A stretch of DNA of 64,000 bases from Eutypella sp. D-1 (Eukaryota; Ascomycota; Sordariomycetes; Xylariales; Diatrypaceae). The position numbers and the translations under genes are program-made. The stretch spans positions 496,001 to 560,000 of the forward strand of contig JAJTTP010000024.1 in assembly GCA_023313575.1 (NCBI GenBank). The letters run 5' to 3'. A model generated the notes under the pieces. That model saw only the letters and a program-made list of their open reading frames with translations, did no database searches and was not told where the DNA came from. This document shows, piece after piece, positions 25,127 through 37,504 of this stretch (positions are counted from its first letter, which is position 1; each line of letters begins with the position of its first letter).

Positions 25127-25734
25127 ATGGGGAAATGAGGGGTGTGATACAGCGCCTACGGTGATGTGATTGAATTGTTGCCGATGCATTTCGGAACCAA
25201 CCAAAAAGGCAACATGTTATCCATATCCAATGAAGTCTGGCTCCCGGTATGTTACTTGAACATGCAGGCGTCATATTGAGGTAGGCTGCCGCTGCGAGGT
25301 GCCTGCCGACGGCTCAGAATGGGGGTGCAAATAAATGTAATGTAACAATGAAACCCCCCTGCTCCCCGCCCCCTTAAACCCCCTCCCCCCCCCTTTCTCA
25401 TATGTATCTTTATCGTAAATGTTATAGCTTAGACGAAACCGCGAAAATATATATATATGTATATAAGAATAAACTACAAAGCCTTTTTAAAAAAAAAAAA
25501 AAAAGATTAGGGGTCGTACCTACCTAGGTAGGTAGGCCCGATACTGGAGAGATAGCCAAGCACACAAGCTGAGCCACTGTGTGGCTGAAGCCATACACAC
25601 CAGGCTTTATTACCATTTTAACTTCTGGCGTAAGGAGGTCCTAGATTGCTAATTAACAGATCTGCCCACCCTTACAACTTACCTACATAAGGTACTTAGG
25701 TATATATGTACCTAGGTACCTTAACGCGTTAAAA
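24972..25734. other. FHA-kinase upstream region, left flank of AT-rich block
   Basis: No gene was seen. It contains a G28 homopolymer (25099-25126), a short AT repeat (25449-25460), a 17-base A run near 25487-25503 and TACCTAGGTA-type palindromes at 25517-25536 and 25681-25722. Composition turns to extreme AT at about 25735. Confidence 0.5.
25099..25126. repeat. poly-G tract (28 bases)
   Basis: Uninterrupted run of 28 G on the + strand (C on the coding strand of the FHA-kinase gene), 128 bases upstream of its start codon. The exact length in the genome may differ because such runs are hard to sequence. Confidence 0.8.
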
Positions 25735-26363
25735 GGGGTTTTAAACATGATTTTAAATAATTTAAAACCGTTTTTAACCAGTATTTTTATTATAAAAACA
25801 GTTTTAAAAATTATTAAATAATTTTTATTTTTTAATATTTTATTTATAATAGTTATAAAGTTAAAACCATTTTTTATATAATAATAATATTAATAATAAA
25901 TTATATTTAATTATAAAAATATATTAAATTTTAAAAATAATCTTTATAAGCTTTATATTAAAAGCTTTAAAAACTTTATATTAAAAGTTATTATACGGCT
26001 ATAAATGCTTTTTTTTTACTTATTTATCGCTTATTTATTTATTTATTATTAAATATTAAAATAAAATTTAAATAATTAATTATAACTTATACCGTAACCC
26101 GTAACTTAATTATATAAAACGTAAAATAATAACCATAACCGTAATTATAAACTTATAAGTTTTATATTTAAATTTTATATATAATATAATATATATATAT
26201 ATTAATTAAATAAAATAAAATAAAATAATAAAAAGTAAGTACATTTATTATTTTTTAATTTTTTTAAATGTAATATTAAAAATTATCTTTAAAATTTAAG
26301 ATCATCTTTTAGATATAATACTATATTAATATTATAATTATAAGAAGATAGTTTTTATATAAA
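25735..26363. other. AT-rich RIP-like sequence outside the chromovirus
   Basis: About 630 bases of very AT-rich DNA with abundant TA and few CA/TG steps, lying left of the target duplication of the LTR element. It is probably an older mutated repeat into which the element inserted. No coding remnant is legible. Confidence 0.5.
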
Positions 26364-26368
26364 AGATA

Positions 26369-26799
26369 TGTTATAACCGGTCAGACCATTAGGCCGAGTG
26401 GGGTTAACATAATAAGAAAAAATCCCTAACTCCAGTTCTAAAAAAGGAGATAGCTATATTAAAATAAACTATATATGTTATACGATTAAAAAAGATCGGT
26501 TAAATCGGTAATAATTTTAATAATATTAAAGCATTATATTCGGATACGATTTTAACGATTTAATAATAATTATATATTTTAATATTAAAAATAAAGGATA
26601 TAAATAATATATAATTACGTTTATTACCTTTTTTTTAAATAGTTTTTAAACTTATTAATTTATAATATAACTTAATTATTTAAAGTACTTTTTTATTATT
26701 ATTATTAAATATAATTACTTATTATTTAAAACTTTTAACATTTTTATTAATATAAACTTTTTAATTAAATTAATAATTAAAAATAAACCAGCCGTTACA
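26369..26799 (+). repeat. 5' LTR of the chromovirus
   Basis: 431 bases beginning TGTTATAACC and ending GCCGTTACA, so the canonical TG...CA ends survive. It aligns along its length with the 3' LTR at 33170-33599. The first 80 bases keep GC-rich islands such as CCATTAGGCCGAG, whereas the middle is almost pure AT. Confidence 0.9.
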
Positions 26800-29700
26800 C
26801 GTTATAAGCTTTTATTTAATAATATTATTAATTTTAAATAATATCCGATATTATATTTTTTTAAGTTAAAAGTTTTAATAAATTATTAACTTTTTATTTA
26901 AACAAATCGAATAAATTAAATAAATAACGATTATAACCGTCATTTAAAAAATTACGTCCGTTAAATTTAAACTTAAAAAATTTAAACCTTATAATAATAT
27001 TACCCCCGTATAACCTTTTCTTATTATAATAATAACTTATTTATATTAATAACGTTATATAATAACCACGGAAGTTAATAAAATTCTTAATATTATTTTA
27101 TGTTTTACCGGAAAAATAACTTAATAATTTAAATTTATTTTAAATGTTTTTATAAAAAAAAAAAGGAATTACGGAAATTAAACGTTTTTTTAAAAAATGT
27201 AAAGATTTCGTAAAAAAGGTAAAAGTAAATTTCGGAAACCCGGAAAAAGCCCGAACTGTTACGTAATAACTTTTAAATTTTAAATAAAAAAAAATAGCTT
27301 ATACATACGTTACGTAATTTAAATAATTTATTATTAAAATAAATTAAATCGATAATAAATCCTTTATCGATACGTTTTATTAAAGATTTAAAAACTTAAT
27401 TAAAAATAAAATTATTACGAAAAATAAGTTAAATGCTTTCGATAAATTCGTTACTTTAATAATTAAAATCGATAATAAATAATTTAAATAACGATAAAAA
27501 AAAAGATATTATATATTTAAAGGATTTAAAAAATATTAAAATAATAAAAATTAAAATTAAAAACTTACCGATATATTTTACGGGACGGCATTAAAACCTA
27601 TATTATTCGATATAATACGACAAAATAAGTAATAAATTAAATGTTATAATTATAGCAAAATAAGATATTTTAAAAAAGAATATAAAAGATTTAAATAAAA
27701 AAGAAATTAAAAACTTATACCTGAAAAAAAATAACTTTTTACCGGTAAAAAAACGCTCGGAATAATTTGCCGCATATATTTAAATAATAATATTTATTAA
27801 TACAAATTATAAAAAGTTAAATAATTAACTTAAGCCGTAATAAAATATTAACGTTAATAATAATAAAATAAATACTTTAATAACGATAAAACAAAACTTT
27901 CGCGAAACTTTATTTTATAAAAAAAGAAAAAATAAAATAAATAATTAATTAATTTAAAAAATAATAAGGTTATAAGCTGTAAGAAATATACGGCATTTAC
28001 GTTAAACGATTTAAAATTTACTTATAATAATTTTATAACTAAAACGAATTTATCGGTTAAAAAATTTAAACTTAAACGCTGTATTTTTTAAAATAACCCG
28101 TTAACTGTTAAAAATATAAATATTATTAATATAAGGAACGAAAAATCGGTATTATTAACCGAATTAAATAAATAATTAAAAAAGGATTCGATTTTTTATA
28201 ATAAAAAAAAATAAAACCGACCGATAATAATATAAAAAAATTATACGTTACGTTAATTATATACCGTATAATTAAAAATAATTAAAAGAAATGTCCTGCC
28301 CCGGAGGATATTAAATATGTTATTATAACAAATATATATATTAAACGTTAAAAATTATAAAGATTCGGAACGAAATTAAATAATAAAAATATAAAATCCG
28401 ATATTAAAAAAATAAGTTATTAAACGTTAACTTATATATTTATAACAATTTATTAAAAAAGATAATCTTTAATAAAATTAATTTTAAACATTTTTATAAA
28501 AGATTAACGGTAAAAAAATAATTATACGTATAAAAAAGATTTAATAAAAAAATATTACGATAACTTATATAATATTATACGAATTTACGGTAAAGATTTA
28601 AAAAAATAAAACCGTTTATATTAGGGTTATAAAACGGTATTATAAGGTTTAAAAATATAATATAATATTTATAAACTATTTTAAAAGCTTAAAAACGATA
28701 CGGATATATTATAATATAAATAAAAGTTAAAAATAACTAATATACTGTTATAATAAATAACGGAACCGAAAATAATTATATAACCTTAAAATTATATAAT
28801 AAATTATAATTATTATAAAAAAAATAATATTTTTATAATATATTAAAAGCCGAAGGTTATATTTTCCGGTATAACGAAAAAAACGTATTACGGGAAACCG
28901 ATTAATTTAACGTATATATCGAAAAATAAAAGTAAAATATTATTTTCGATATTATGCTTTTAAAACGATACGATATAATCCTTAAATAATTATAACTGCA
29001 TTAATATAATTTATCGATTAATTAAAAAATTAGTTAAATTATATTTTTTTATTTTTTAAAAACCGATAATAATTTAAAAAAAAGATTTTAATACTTAACG
29101 GATAGTAAATACGGATATAAAGATATAATAAAAACCTTATTAAAAAATATAACGAATTAAAAAAAAGGATATAAAAAAAGGATTAAATAAATTATTATTT
29201 TTATCCGATAATAATTCCGTTTTTTTAATGGCATTTTAAAAAAAGAAATAACCATATTATTACAAATATAAAATATGTTATTATAATATTATTAATACGA
29301 TAAAATGTTTTACGAAACATTTAAAAAAGGATTATTATAATATAACGAATAAAATTATAAAATTATCTTTATAAAAAAAAACATTACGATTTTATAAAAT
29401 TTATAACTTTAATAAAATTAAATTTAAAAAGTTACAGGAATACCTTAAAAATAAATTAATAAAAAAAATATATTCCATAATTAAAATTATTAGCCGGATA
29501 TCCGATTATGTTTATATTAAAAAAAAACGGCAAATTATAATTAATAATCGATTACCGATAATTAAACGAAATTATTATAAATAACCGGATACCGTTATTA
29601 TTTATTATTAAAATAAAAAACCGCTTATACGGAATTAAATAATTTATTACTTTAAACCTTAAAAATAAATATTACCATATTAAGATTAAACCCGGAAATA

Positions 29701-32677
29701 AATAAAAAATAATTTTTAAAACGAAATACGGTTTATTTAAGTATTTAATTATACCTTTTAAATTAATTAACGTATTAATATCGTTTTAACGCATAATTAA
29801 CCACGTTTTATAAGAATATTTTAATATTTTCGTTATTTATTCAGATTTAAAAAAATAGCACGAAAAATATGTATATAAAGTATTATAAATATTATAAAAT
29901 ATTAATTTATTAATAAAACCCGAAAAAAGTATATTTTATATATAAAAAATGGAATTCCTCGGATATATTATTAGCCCCGAATATATTAAAATAAATTTTA
30001 AACAAATTACGATTATTAAAAATTAAAAAGTGCTTATTAATATAAAGAAATTATAAGCTTTTTTCGGTTTAACAAATTATTATCGGAAATTTATATAACG
30101 ATTTAAATATATTATAATACTTTTTACGGAATTAATAAAAAAGGATAAACAGTTTATATAAATTAATAAAATAAATAAATCTTTTAAAAAGTTAAAAAAC
30201 GTTATTATTAACGAATTAATATTTATTATATACGATCTTAAAAAACCTGTTAAGTTAAAAATTAACGCCTCGGATTATGCTTTTAAAGTATAAATTAAAT
30301 AATAAAATAAAAAAAAATTATATTTTATCGTATTTTATTTTTATAAATTAATTAAAACCGAACTTAATTATTTAATTTATAATAAGGAAATTTTTATTAT
30401 TATTAATGTATTTAAAAAATTTAAATATTACCTTATAAAAAATATGCATTAAATTAAAGTTTATACCGATTATAAAAATATTATATATTTCTTTATTACT
30501 TAAGCTTTTAACGGAAAATAGTTACGATACGTTAAATACTTTATAAAATTCGATTATATTATTATTTATACAAAAAGATTAAAAAACGGATAAGTAAATA
30601 TTATTAACAAGCAACCTGTTATAAAATATATATATATTAATTAAATACGCGGTATTTTAATAAACGCTAAAAAAATACCTAAAATAACGATAAATTGTTA
30701 TTATTAAAATTATTTAAAATAACTTATATAAATAAATCGAATAATATAATAGTAAATTATGAATAAAGAAATAAATAAAGAAATTATAAATATTATAAAA
30801 ACTATAAAAATAATTAATATAAAAGATTTACGAATATCTTTTATATAAATACTTAAAAGATTATAAAATTTTTAAACGATTATAACGGATTTATATATTT
30901 AATAAAATAAAATTAATAATATAATAAATACGACGATAATATAATATATACGGAAAAATTAAAATAAAACGATATAAACTTTATAAAAATTTATAATTAT
31001 TATTAGTTAATAAATAATTATAAAAATTTATTATATTTAATTTTATTATTAAATTACCGATATTAAAAGATTTAATAATATATAACGGTTATAATAATAT
31101 ATTCGTAATCGTTAACCGATTTATATAGTTTTTTTACTTTATTTTATATAACGAAAACACCGACGTAAAATAAATAGTATATATTTTTTTATAATATATT
31201 ATAATAATATACGGCTTTATATTCGAAATTATTTCCGATAAAGGAATAACATTTATATTAAAATTTTAATAAAAATTTATAATAAAATTAAAATTAAACC
31301 TTAAATTTATAACAGCTTTTAAACTTTAAATAAACGGATAAATAAAATAAATTAATTAAATATTAAAAACTTATTTTCGATAATATATTAATTATAAATA
31401 AAATAATTAAGTTAAATAATTATTTATTATATAATTAGCTTATAACATAGCTTATTATAAAAATATACGAATAATATTTATTAACGTTAATTTCGGATTT
31501 ATTTTAAATATTTATTAAAATGTTTATAAAAAAGGACCGGATAATATTAAAGCCATGTTAATATTAAAATAACTTAAATAATTATATAAAAAAATAAAGG
31601 AAAAACTTAAACTTATACGTTAATAAATAAACCGATATTATAATTAAAAAAGGTTAAAAGGATTAACTTTTTTAAAAAAAGATATAATTTATTTAATTAT
31701 AAAAAATATTACGATAAAATAACTTAATAAAAAACTTAATTATAAATATATCGGACCGTACTTAATTATTAAAAAAATATTAAAAAATAATTATAAATTA
31801 AACTTATTATTAAAAGTTAAAATTTATTTAATCTTTTATATTTTTTTATTTAAGGACGTAATAAATATAAACGTTATAAAAATAAGACGAAACGACGTCG
31901 AAATAAAAATAAACGAATACGAAATAGAAAAAATTTTAAATATACGGATAAAAAATAAACGGGTAAAATATAAAGTTAAATAAAAAGGATATAATCACTC
32001 CGAAAATATATAAAAACTTATTAATTACTTAATAAACGTTTAACGTTTTTTAAAAAGTTTTTATTAACGCCGACGGAAACGTTAATAAAAATAATATTTT
32101 AATTAAAATTACCCGATATATTTATTTTAAATTAATTAAAATCCGGAATAATTTTAAAATTTATTAACGTTTTAATAAATCCCGTAAAATATACATTTTT
32201 TACCTGACGTTTTTTTACTTTTAATTTTTTTTAATCTTTTAAATTATCGATATTATAAAAAACCGCTTTTATTATTTTTTTATACCATATTCTTTTCTAT
32301 TTTTAAATACGTTAAATACGCGCTTTTATACGCTTTTTAACTTTTATAACTTTTTTAAATTCGGCCTTTAATTTATAATATTAAAAAAGTATTTTAAAAA
32401 GTTATTTAATAATAAAATTAAAAACGTTATATTAAAGCTGGTTTTTTTAAATATAAAAAAAGTAACGAAAAACGTTTAATTCCGAAACCTTATATTTAAA
32501 ATAATAACGTTTATAATAAAAATAAAAAGTTATATTAAAAGGATTAACGGATAATACGGTAATTAAAAAAGAATCGCGTTATATAATTTTCGTAAAAAAT
32601 TTAATACGTTTAAATATATAACCAAATATAATAAAAAAAAATGTAAAAAAAAAAAAAAAAAAAAAAACTTATTAAAA

Positions 32678-33108
32678 TATAACGGCTGGTTTATTCCTAA
32701 CTATTAGTCCAGTCGAGGGGATTATATTAATAGAAGTGCTAGGGTTTTAAGCAATAAATAATCACGTTTAGTAATAGTAAAAAAAAAAATGCTTTAAATA
32801 ATTAAATTATATTATAAGTTAATAAGTTTAAAAATTATTTAAAAAAAAGGTAATAAACGTAATTATATATTATTTATATCTTTTATTTTTAATACTGGAA
32901 TATATAGTTATTATTAAATCGTTAAAATCGTATCCGAGTATAACGATTTAACGTTATTAAAATTATTACCAATTTAACCGATCTTTTTTAATCGTATAGC
33001 GTATATGGCTTACTTTAATGTAGCTATCTTTTTTTCCAAAACTTAAGTTAAGGATTTTTTTTTACTGTGTTAACCCCATTAGGCCTAATGGCCCGACCGG
33101 TTATAACA
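32678..33108 (-). repeat. nested solo LTR in opposite orientation
   Basis: 431-base copy of the same LTR, inverted relative to the host element, between direct repeats TAAAA at 32673-32677 and 33109-33113. With no internal sequence attached, it is a solo LTR left by recombination after a later insertion. It is visibly less mutated at both ends (CCGGTTATAACA and GGTTTATTCCTAAC are still clear), which supports a younger age than the host element. Confidence 0.85.
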
Positions 33109-33169
33109 TAAAAAATATAAAAAAAACGGAATAAATTTTATAAATAAAATTTTAAAAAAGGAAAAATTA

Positions 33170-33599
33170 TATTATAACCGGTTAAACCATTAAGCCGAAT
33201 AAGGTTAATATAATAAAAAAAAATCCTTAATTTTAATTTTAAAAAAGGAGATAATTATATTAAAATAAATTATATACGTTATATAATTAAAAAGGATCGG
33301 TTAAATCGGTAATAATTTTAATAATATTAAAATATTATATTCGGATATAATTTTAACGATTTAATAATAATTATATATTTTAATATTAAAAATAAAAAAT
33401 ATAAATAATATATAATTACGTTTATTACCTTTTTTTTAAATAATTTTTAAATTTATTAATTTATAATATAATTTAATTATTTAAAATACCTTTTTTTTTT
33501 ATTATTAAACGTGATTATTTATTACTTAAAACCTTTAACATTTTTATTAACATAAACCCCTTAATTAGATTAATAGTTAGGAATAGACCAGCCGTTATA
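33170..33599 (+). repeat. 3' LTR of the chromovirus
   Basis: 430 bases starting TATTATAACC (the TG end mutated to TA) and ending GCCGTTATA (the CA end mutated to TA). The left half is heavily mutated, while the last 60 bases keep more GC (GTTAGGAATAGACCAGCC). It is followed directly by the AGATA target duplication. Confidence 0.88.
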
Positions 33600-33604
33600 A
33601 GATA

Positions 33605-34305
33605 GTACCTTAGATTATCTCTTTATACCCCTTACGGGCGCTAGGGTAAGTAAACACCCTATTTACCCCGGGCCTGCTTTAAGATACATGTACCATGTAC
33701 CTACAATACCTAGCTACATAAAGGTATTTTGTCCTAGCGTCCCTACTACATTAGTCTATATGGTGGGCCTTACGTGCTTTATAGCTTTTCCTATAGATTG
33801 TGTGGGAAACTATCAAGTTATACCGCAGTGCGCTATAGTACGCCCTACCTATATGTACCTAAGTAGGTAGGTATAGCTTGTTATGTCTAGGGTATCTACC
33901 TAGGTACCTAGGTACTTAGTAGTTCCCGTTCCTGTCAGGTGGAGACTACCTAGGTACCTTAGGTAGGTACCTGCCCAAAGCATCATCTGGGCTTTTAGCA
34001 CTTAAAAGACCCCCAGCTCAGAGAAGGAGAACTTAACCTTGGAAAGACTGTAGAGCAAAGCAAAGCACTTTTTGTAGGTAACTTCCAACCTTTACCAAAC
34101 ATGAACCAAACATGAACCTTAGAATGCCCTCCAGCTTCCACTTAATTCGTTTTCTCTTCTCCCCCCCCCCCCCCCCCCCCTCCCCCCTTTTTTTTTCTTC
34201 TCTGTAACGTGACCCAGATGTATACCCAGATGCGTCAGTCAATTTCTCTTTTGAATCTTACCCTCATTTTAAATCGAATGAGATAAAAAGATATAATCAG
34301 CGAAC
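33605..34305. other. right flank of the AT-rich block and promoter of the next gene
   Basis: Normal composition returns abruptly at the LTR edge. Dense TACCTAGGTA-type palindromes occupy 33845-33971. A C20 run lies at 34161-34180, 126 bases before the next start codon. The small frame at 33688-33870 is not supported as a gene. Confidence 0.5.
33845..33971. repeat. cluster of TACCTAGGTA palindromes
   Basis: Several overlapping copies of TACCTAGGTA and variants (CTAGGTACCTAGG, TTAGGTAGGTACC) within 127 bases. Similar motifs occur at 25517-25536 and 25681-25722 on the other side of the retrotransposon, and at 45933-45961. Confidence 0.7.
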
Positions 34306-36194
34306 ATGGCCGTGTCAGTGGATGATATCGCATCTATGAGCGACATTGAGCTCGGCCAATTCATAGTGCAGAACCGTACCGCCGATGGCAGCTTTGGGCT
34401 TCTCGTGGACGGTTGGGATAAACTTTCAAAGGAGACGCGCACCCGTTTCGGGGAGAGGTTGCAGTGAGTTCATAACCCTTCCCTATGGATACCTTCCTTA
34501 TGGATACCTTCCTTGAGTTCATGATACCTAACGATACGTTGTCGTCCAGAGCCCAACAGCGAGCTTTGGCTGATGATCCTACCGCACAAGCCCAAGCGCG
34601 CCCACTCGACCTAGATCAAATAAATGCCCGCCTACGAGAACTATCACGGGAACGATCACGGGAACGATCATCCCGGGTTCCCTCATCACGCGATCGATCC
34701 CCCTCCACACCCCGAAGAACGTTGCCCCCTACTCCCGACGATGAAAAGGACAGCAAATTAAAGGCTTTCGAGATGGAAGCATACTACGACCTCGTCCAAG
34801 ATGGCGGTCGTCCTTTGTACCCAATTAGCCTTATCGACAAGATATTCCAGGATCCCGAGGGACACATTGAGCTGTTACAGCCTTGGCGGTTTGGCTGGAG
34901 GACAAGGACTCCTTGGAAATATCCCGATTCTGACGATAAACCTAGGGAGGTTACCTCCAGACAGCTAGAAAGATGGCAGGATTTCCGCAAGTGGCAAAAT
35001 GACAATCGCGACAACGTTGATTATACCGAGTATCCAGCCTACGTTGAAAAGGCAAAACGCTTTTACAAACGCCTTGGTCATGTGGACTATGATTGCCTTA
35101 TACACGAGCTCGAAGTTGATCCGGACTACCTCAAGCGAGAATGGAATCATCATGAGAACCTTCGTCACATGCAGGCATGTCACTGTCGGGAATTTCGCGG
35201 TGGGAACGGGTTCGCTGGATATGTCGAAGCCGTCAGGCACCGTCTGTCACGGCACCAATTCGCGCGGCCATTTGAGCTCAAACAAGACCCCAAGCAACAG
35301 GACAGGCTGACGGAATGGATCGAATACCTTAACTTCGAGTATTGGTGGTTGGATCGGTATACCGAATCCATGGAACGCCTCAGGCCGGCTCACGACAAGG
35401 CCTGGCAGGAGCTCGTAGACGCGGGCGCACTGAAACCTGGTATGACAATGGAATCCGTACGAACTGACGAGTTCGCAATGCAGGCGTCCAGGGAAGACAA
35501 CGAAGCCAGAAATGCTGTGAAAAGGGCAGAGATGAAAGCCAGGCAGGCCTACGCCTTAACCCAGTCGGACGCAGATCGTCTTAATATACCCGCGCAGGAA
35601 CGTATTCGAAGAATGAAGGCGGCCGACGATGAGGTAGACGCAGTCATAACTATGCGGGATTCTGTTATTAAACGGAACGACCGTATTACCGATTTTATCC
35701 GTGGCACATTTGATTTCCACGATGCGAAAAAAGATGCTGCCCGCCATACTACCCTTGTGCAATGGGTTTTGGACCAAGTTCCTCTGGTCGAGAGCGAGTT
35801 GTTGGCGCATTCCGAGGCGGCGAAAGCTAAACCCAAAAAGGCCAGCAGCAGGGCCAAGAGACGGCGGCTCGCCCTCGATGGCGATGATCTAGGAGAACGG
35901 AGTCCAAAACAGCAGAAGCTCGATAGCGGACGTTCGGCTCGGTCCACCGCTCCCGCGCAAGCCTCGCCCCCGAAGCTACTAAGGCGTAGCGCACGCATCG
36001 CAGCGCTCGCGGCCAAGTCCAGCACTGCCTCCTCGACGCCACCCCAATCATCTTCTCGGAGAGTTTTGCGGCCAAGACCACAGAACAACCAACAACACCA
36101 CCAGCATTCCGTAGTGGCGCCCAAGAAAGGAGTCGGCAGTGCCGGCGGCAGTCGGCGGAAAAGTTCCAAGTCGAGAAGATCAAAGGCAGGTTAG
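34306..36194 (+). CDS. basic, probably nuclear protein of unknown function
   Basis: I do not recognise this family. The two exons are 34306-34463 and 34550-36194. The 86-base intron has donor GTGAGT and a CTAAC branch site; the product is 600 residues. The N-terminal part is acidic-helical (DIELGQFIVQNR). An Arg/Ser stretch follows (RERSRERSS and SRDRSPSTPRR, about 100-125). The central 130-440 is rich in Trp, Tyr and charged residues and looks folded or helical, with WRFGWRTRTPW and EYWWLDRY segments. The C-terminus is strongly basic (KKASSRAKRRR, then RRSARIAALAAKS, ending KSSKSRRSKAG) and suggests nuclear localisation and perhaps nucleic-acid binding. Sustained codon bias across 1.6 kb supports a real gene. 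The intron contains a 15-base direct duplication. It is the first gene outside the RIP block and may be lineage-specific. Confidence 0.75.
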
Positions 36195-37504
36195 GCAGGT
36201 AGGTGAGTGATGGATGGTGTCTAACGGCTAACCTGTTGTTTTACGGGTTCGAGGACTCGAGACTTGACTCTAGATGAATACCATAGGGGGAGCGGGTATG
36301 GACTGTCCGAATTTCTTCTCCCCCCCCCCCAGCCCCAACCCATCCTTTCACCCCGTGGGGGAAAAAAACCCCTTCTACCCGTAAATCCTCCCGACATAAA
36401 ACCGCGCTTATTCAAGTCGCCGTGGTCTACTGTGACCGTAGAGCCTCGGGAGGAGGGGGGTCTGCTTAGTTCATTGGCTGCACTGCACGGGACGTGAAAA
36501 CTACACACACATAAAGAGGCAAGCAAGTCTCTGGTTGGTTCTCGAGGGTGGGGGTTCCTCCTCCGAACGACTTCGCTGCACATGACGATTCCAATGATCG
36601 CTAGGGACGAGGCAAATATGGGGGCCGGGATTGATACAATGGCTTTTTTTCAATTTACAAGCTGGGACGGAGACTATGGACTCTGCTATGTGTGGAGCCT
36701 CATTTTGGGCCGGGCAGGTATCTCGATTTGGGCTTAACGTCCCCCCTACCCCTCTTGTAGATATACGTACCCCCCGGGCTAGGTTTAGAAAACACATGGA
36801 TTTATTGACATATTCGGTTCTATCTTCCCAAGCTTTTCTTTCTTTTTCCTTTTTTTTTTTCGCGGTGCATGCATGGTGTATTATTCACCAGTGTGAGCTA
36901 AGCGTGATGCTGTGGGTGCAAATGGTAAGATAAAACACGATAGCAATAGGGAGAACGAGTAGTTAGGAGGATGGCATCCCATGGCCTTCGTCTCACGATA
37001 CTATAGGTTATGCGCGAGATAAGCACTGGAACTGAGCTGGATCTGTGCGTATTCTCTTTGAACGGCGCCTCTCGGAATTTGTTTTCGTTATTTTATTCTT
37101 ATTTTTTTTCGTTAAGGCCACTGGATAAATCCTAGCCCATAGCCGTTGAACACATGACGGAAGGAAACGTAAATAACAAAGCTAGGAAAACCCCAGCAAG
37201 TAAAACAGACATATGATGTTACGGACCGTGTGCTTACCACCCCACCCCACATCAAAGAAGCGTCTTCTCATCTCTGATTATGATAACACAAGTGACCACC
37301 TAATCCTCCCAATATATACGCCATGTAAAGCTCGACGTCGCCGAACGCGTGATCATTCGTATTCCTCGTCGAAACTCCGTCCCTCATTTTTTTTTGACAC
37401 ATTACCACCCCAGCCCCCTTGACCTGTGAACGACGCAAGAAACATTAGAAACGGCCGGCCCATATAAAAAATGAATCAACAATGTTGGGGTTCGATGAGA
37501 TCAT
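36195..37504. other. intergenic, convergent 3' ends
   Basis: 1.3 kb between two convergent genes. No supported gene was found. It contains C10 (36321-36330) and T-rich runs. Frames at 36264-36933 follow low-complexity sequence. Confidence 0.5.

Larger units (their letters stand above)
26369..33599 (+). mobile_element. RIP-mutated Ty3/gypsy chromovirus, complete with LTRs and target duplication
   Basis: 7.2-kb LTR retrotransposon. The 5' LTR is 26369-26799 and the 3' LTR 33170-33599, flanked by the 5-bp duplication AGATA (26364-26368 and 33600-33604). The polyprotein remnants read on the + strand through many stops. A reverse transcriptase lies at about 29670-29870 (KPGN, GLFKYLVIPF, INHVL). 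RNase H follows near 30254 (INASDYAF). The integrase core is at about 31080-31255 (FVIVNRF, then IISDKGITF), and a chromodomain at about 31970-32030 (KGYNHSENI). The chromodomain after integrase marks it as a chromovirus. A polypurine tract (33154-33166) precedes the 3' LTR. C-to-T and G-to-A changes at CA/TG sites dominate, so the copy is dead. The YxDD active-site region reads YSDL at 29838-29849. A solo LTR of the same family interrupts it at 32678-33108. Confidence 0.9.

Noticed and set aside
32645..32667. A-tract read as a poly-A tail of a LINE or retroposed gene
   Set aside because: It lies within the LTR element just before the nested solo LTR, and no LINE coding sequence precedes it.
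25735..33600. Possible mitochondrial insertion or AT-rich centromere
   Set aside because: RT, integrase and chromodomain remnants plus LTRs and a target duplication explain the block as a RIPed retrotransposon.
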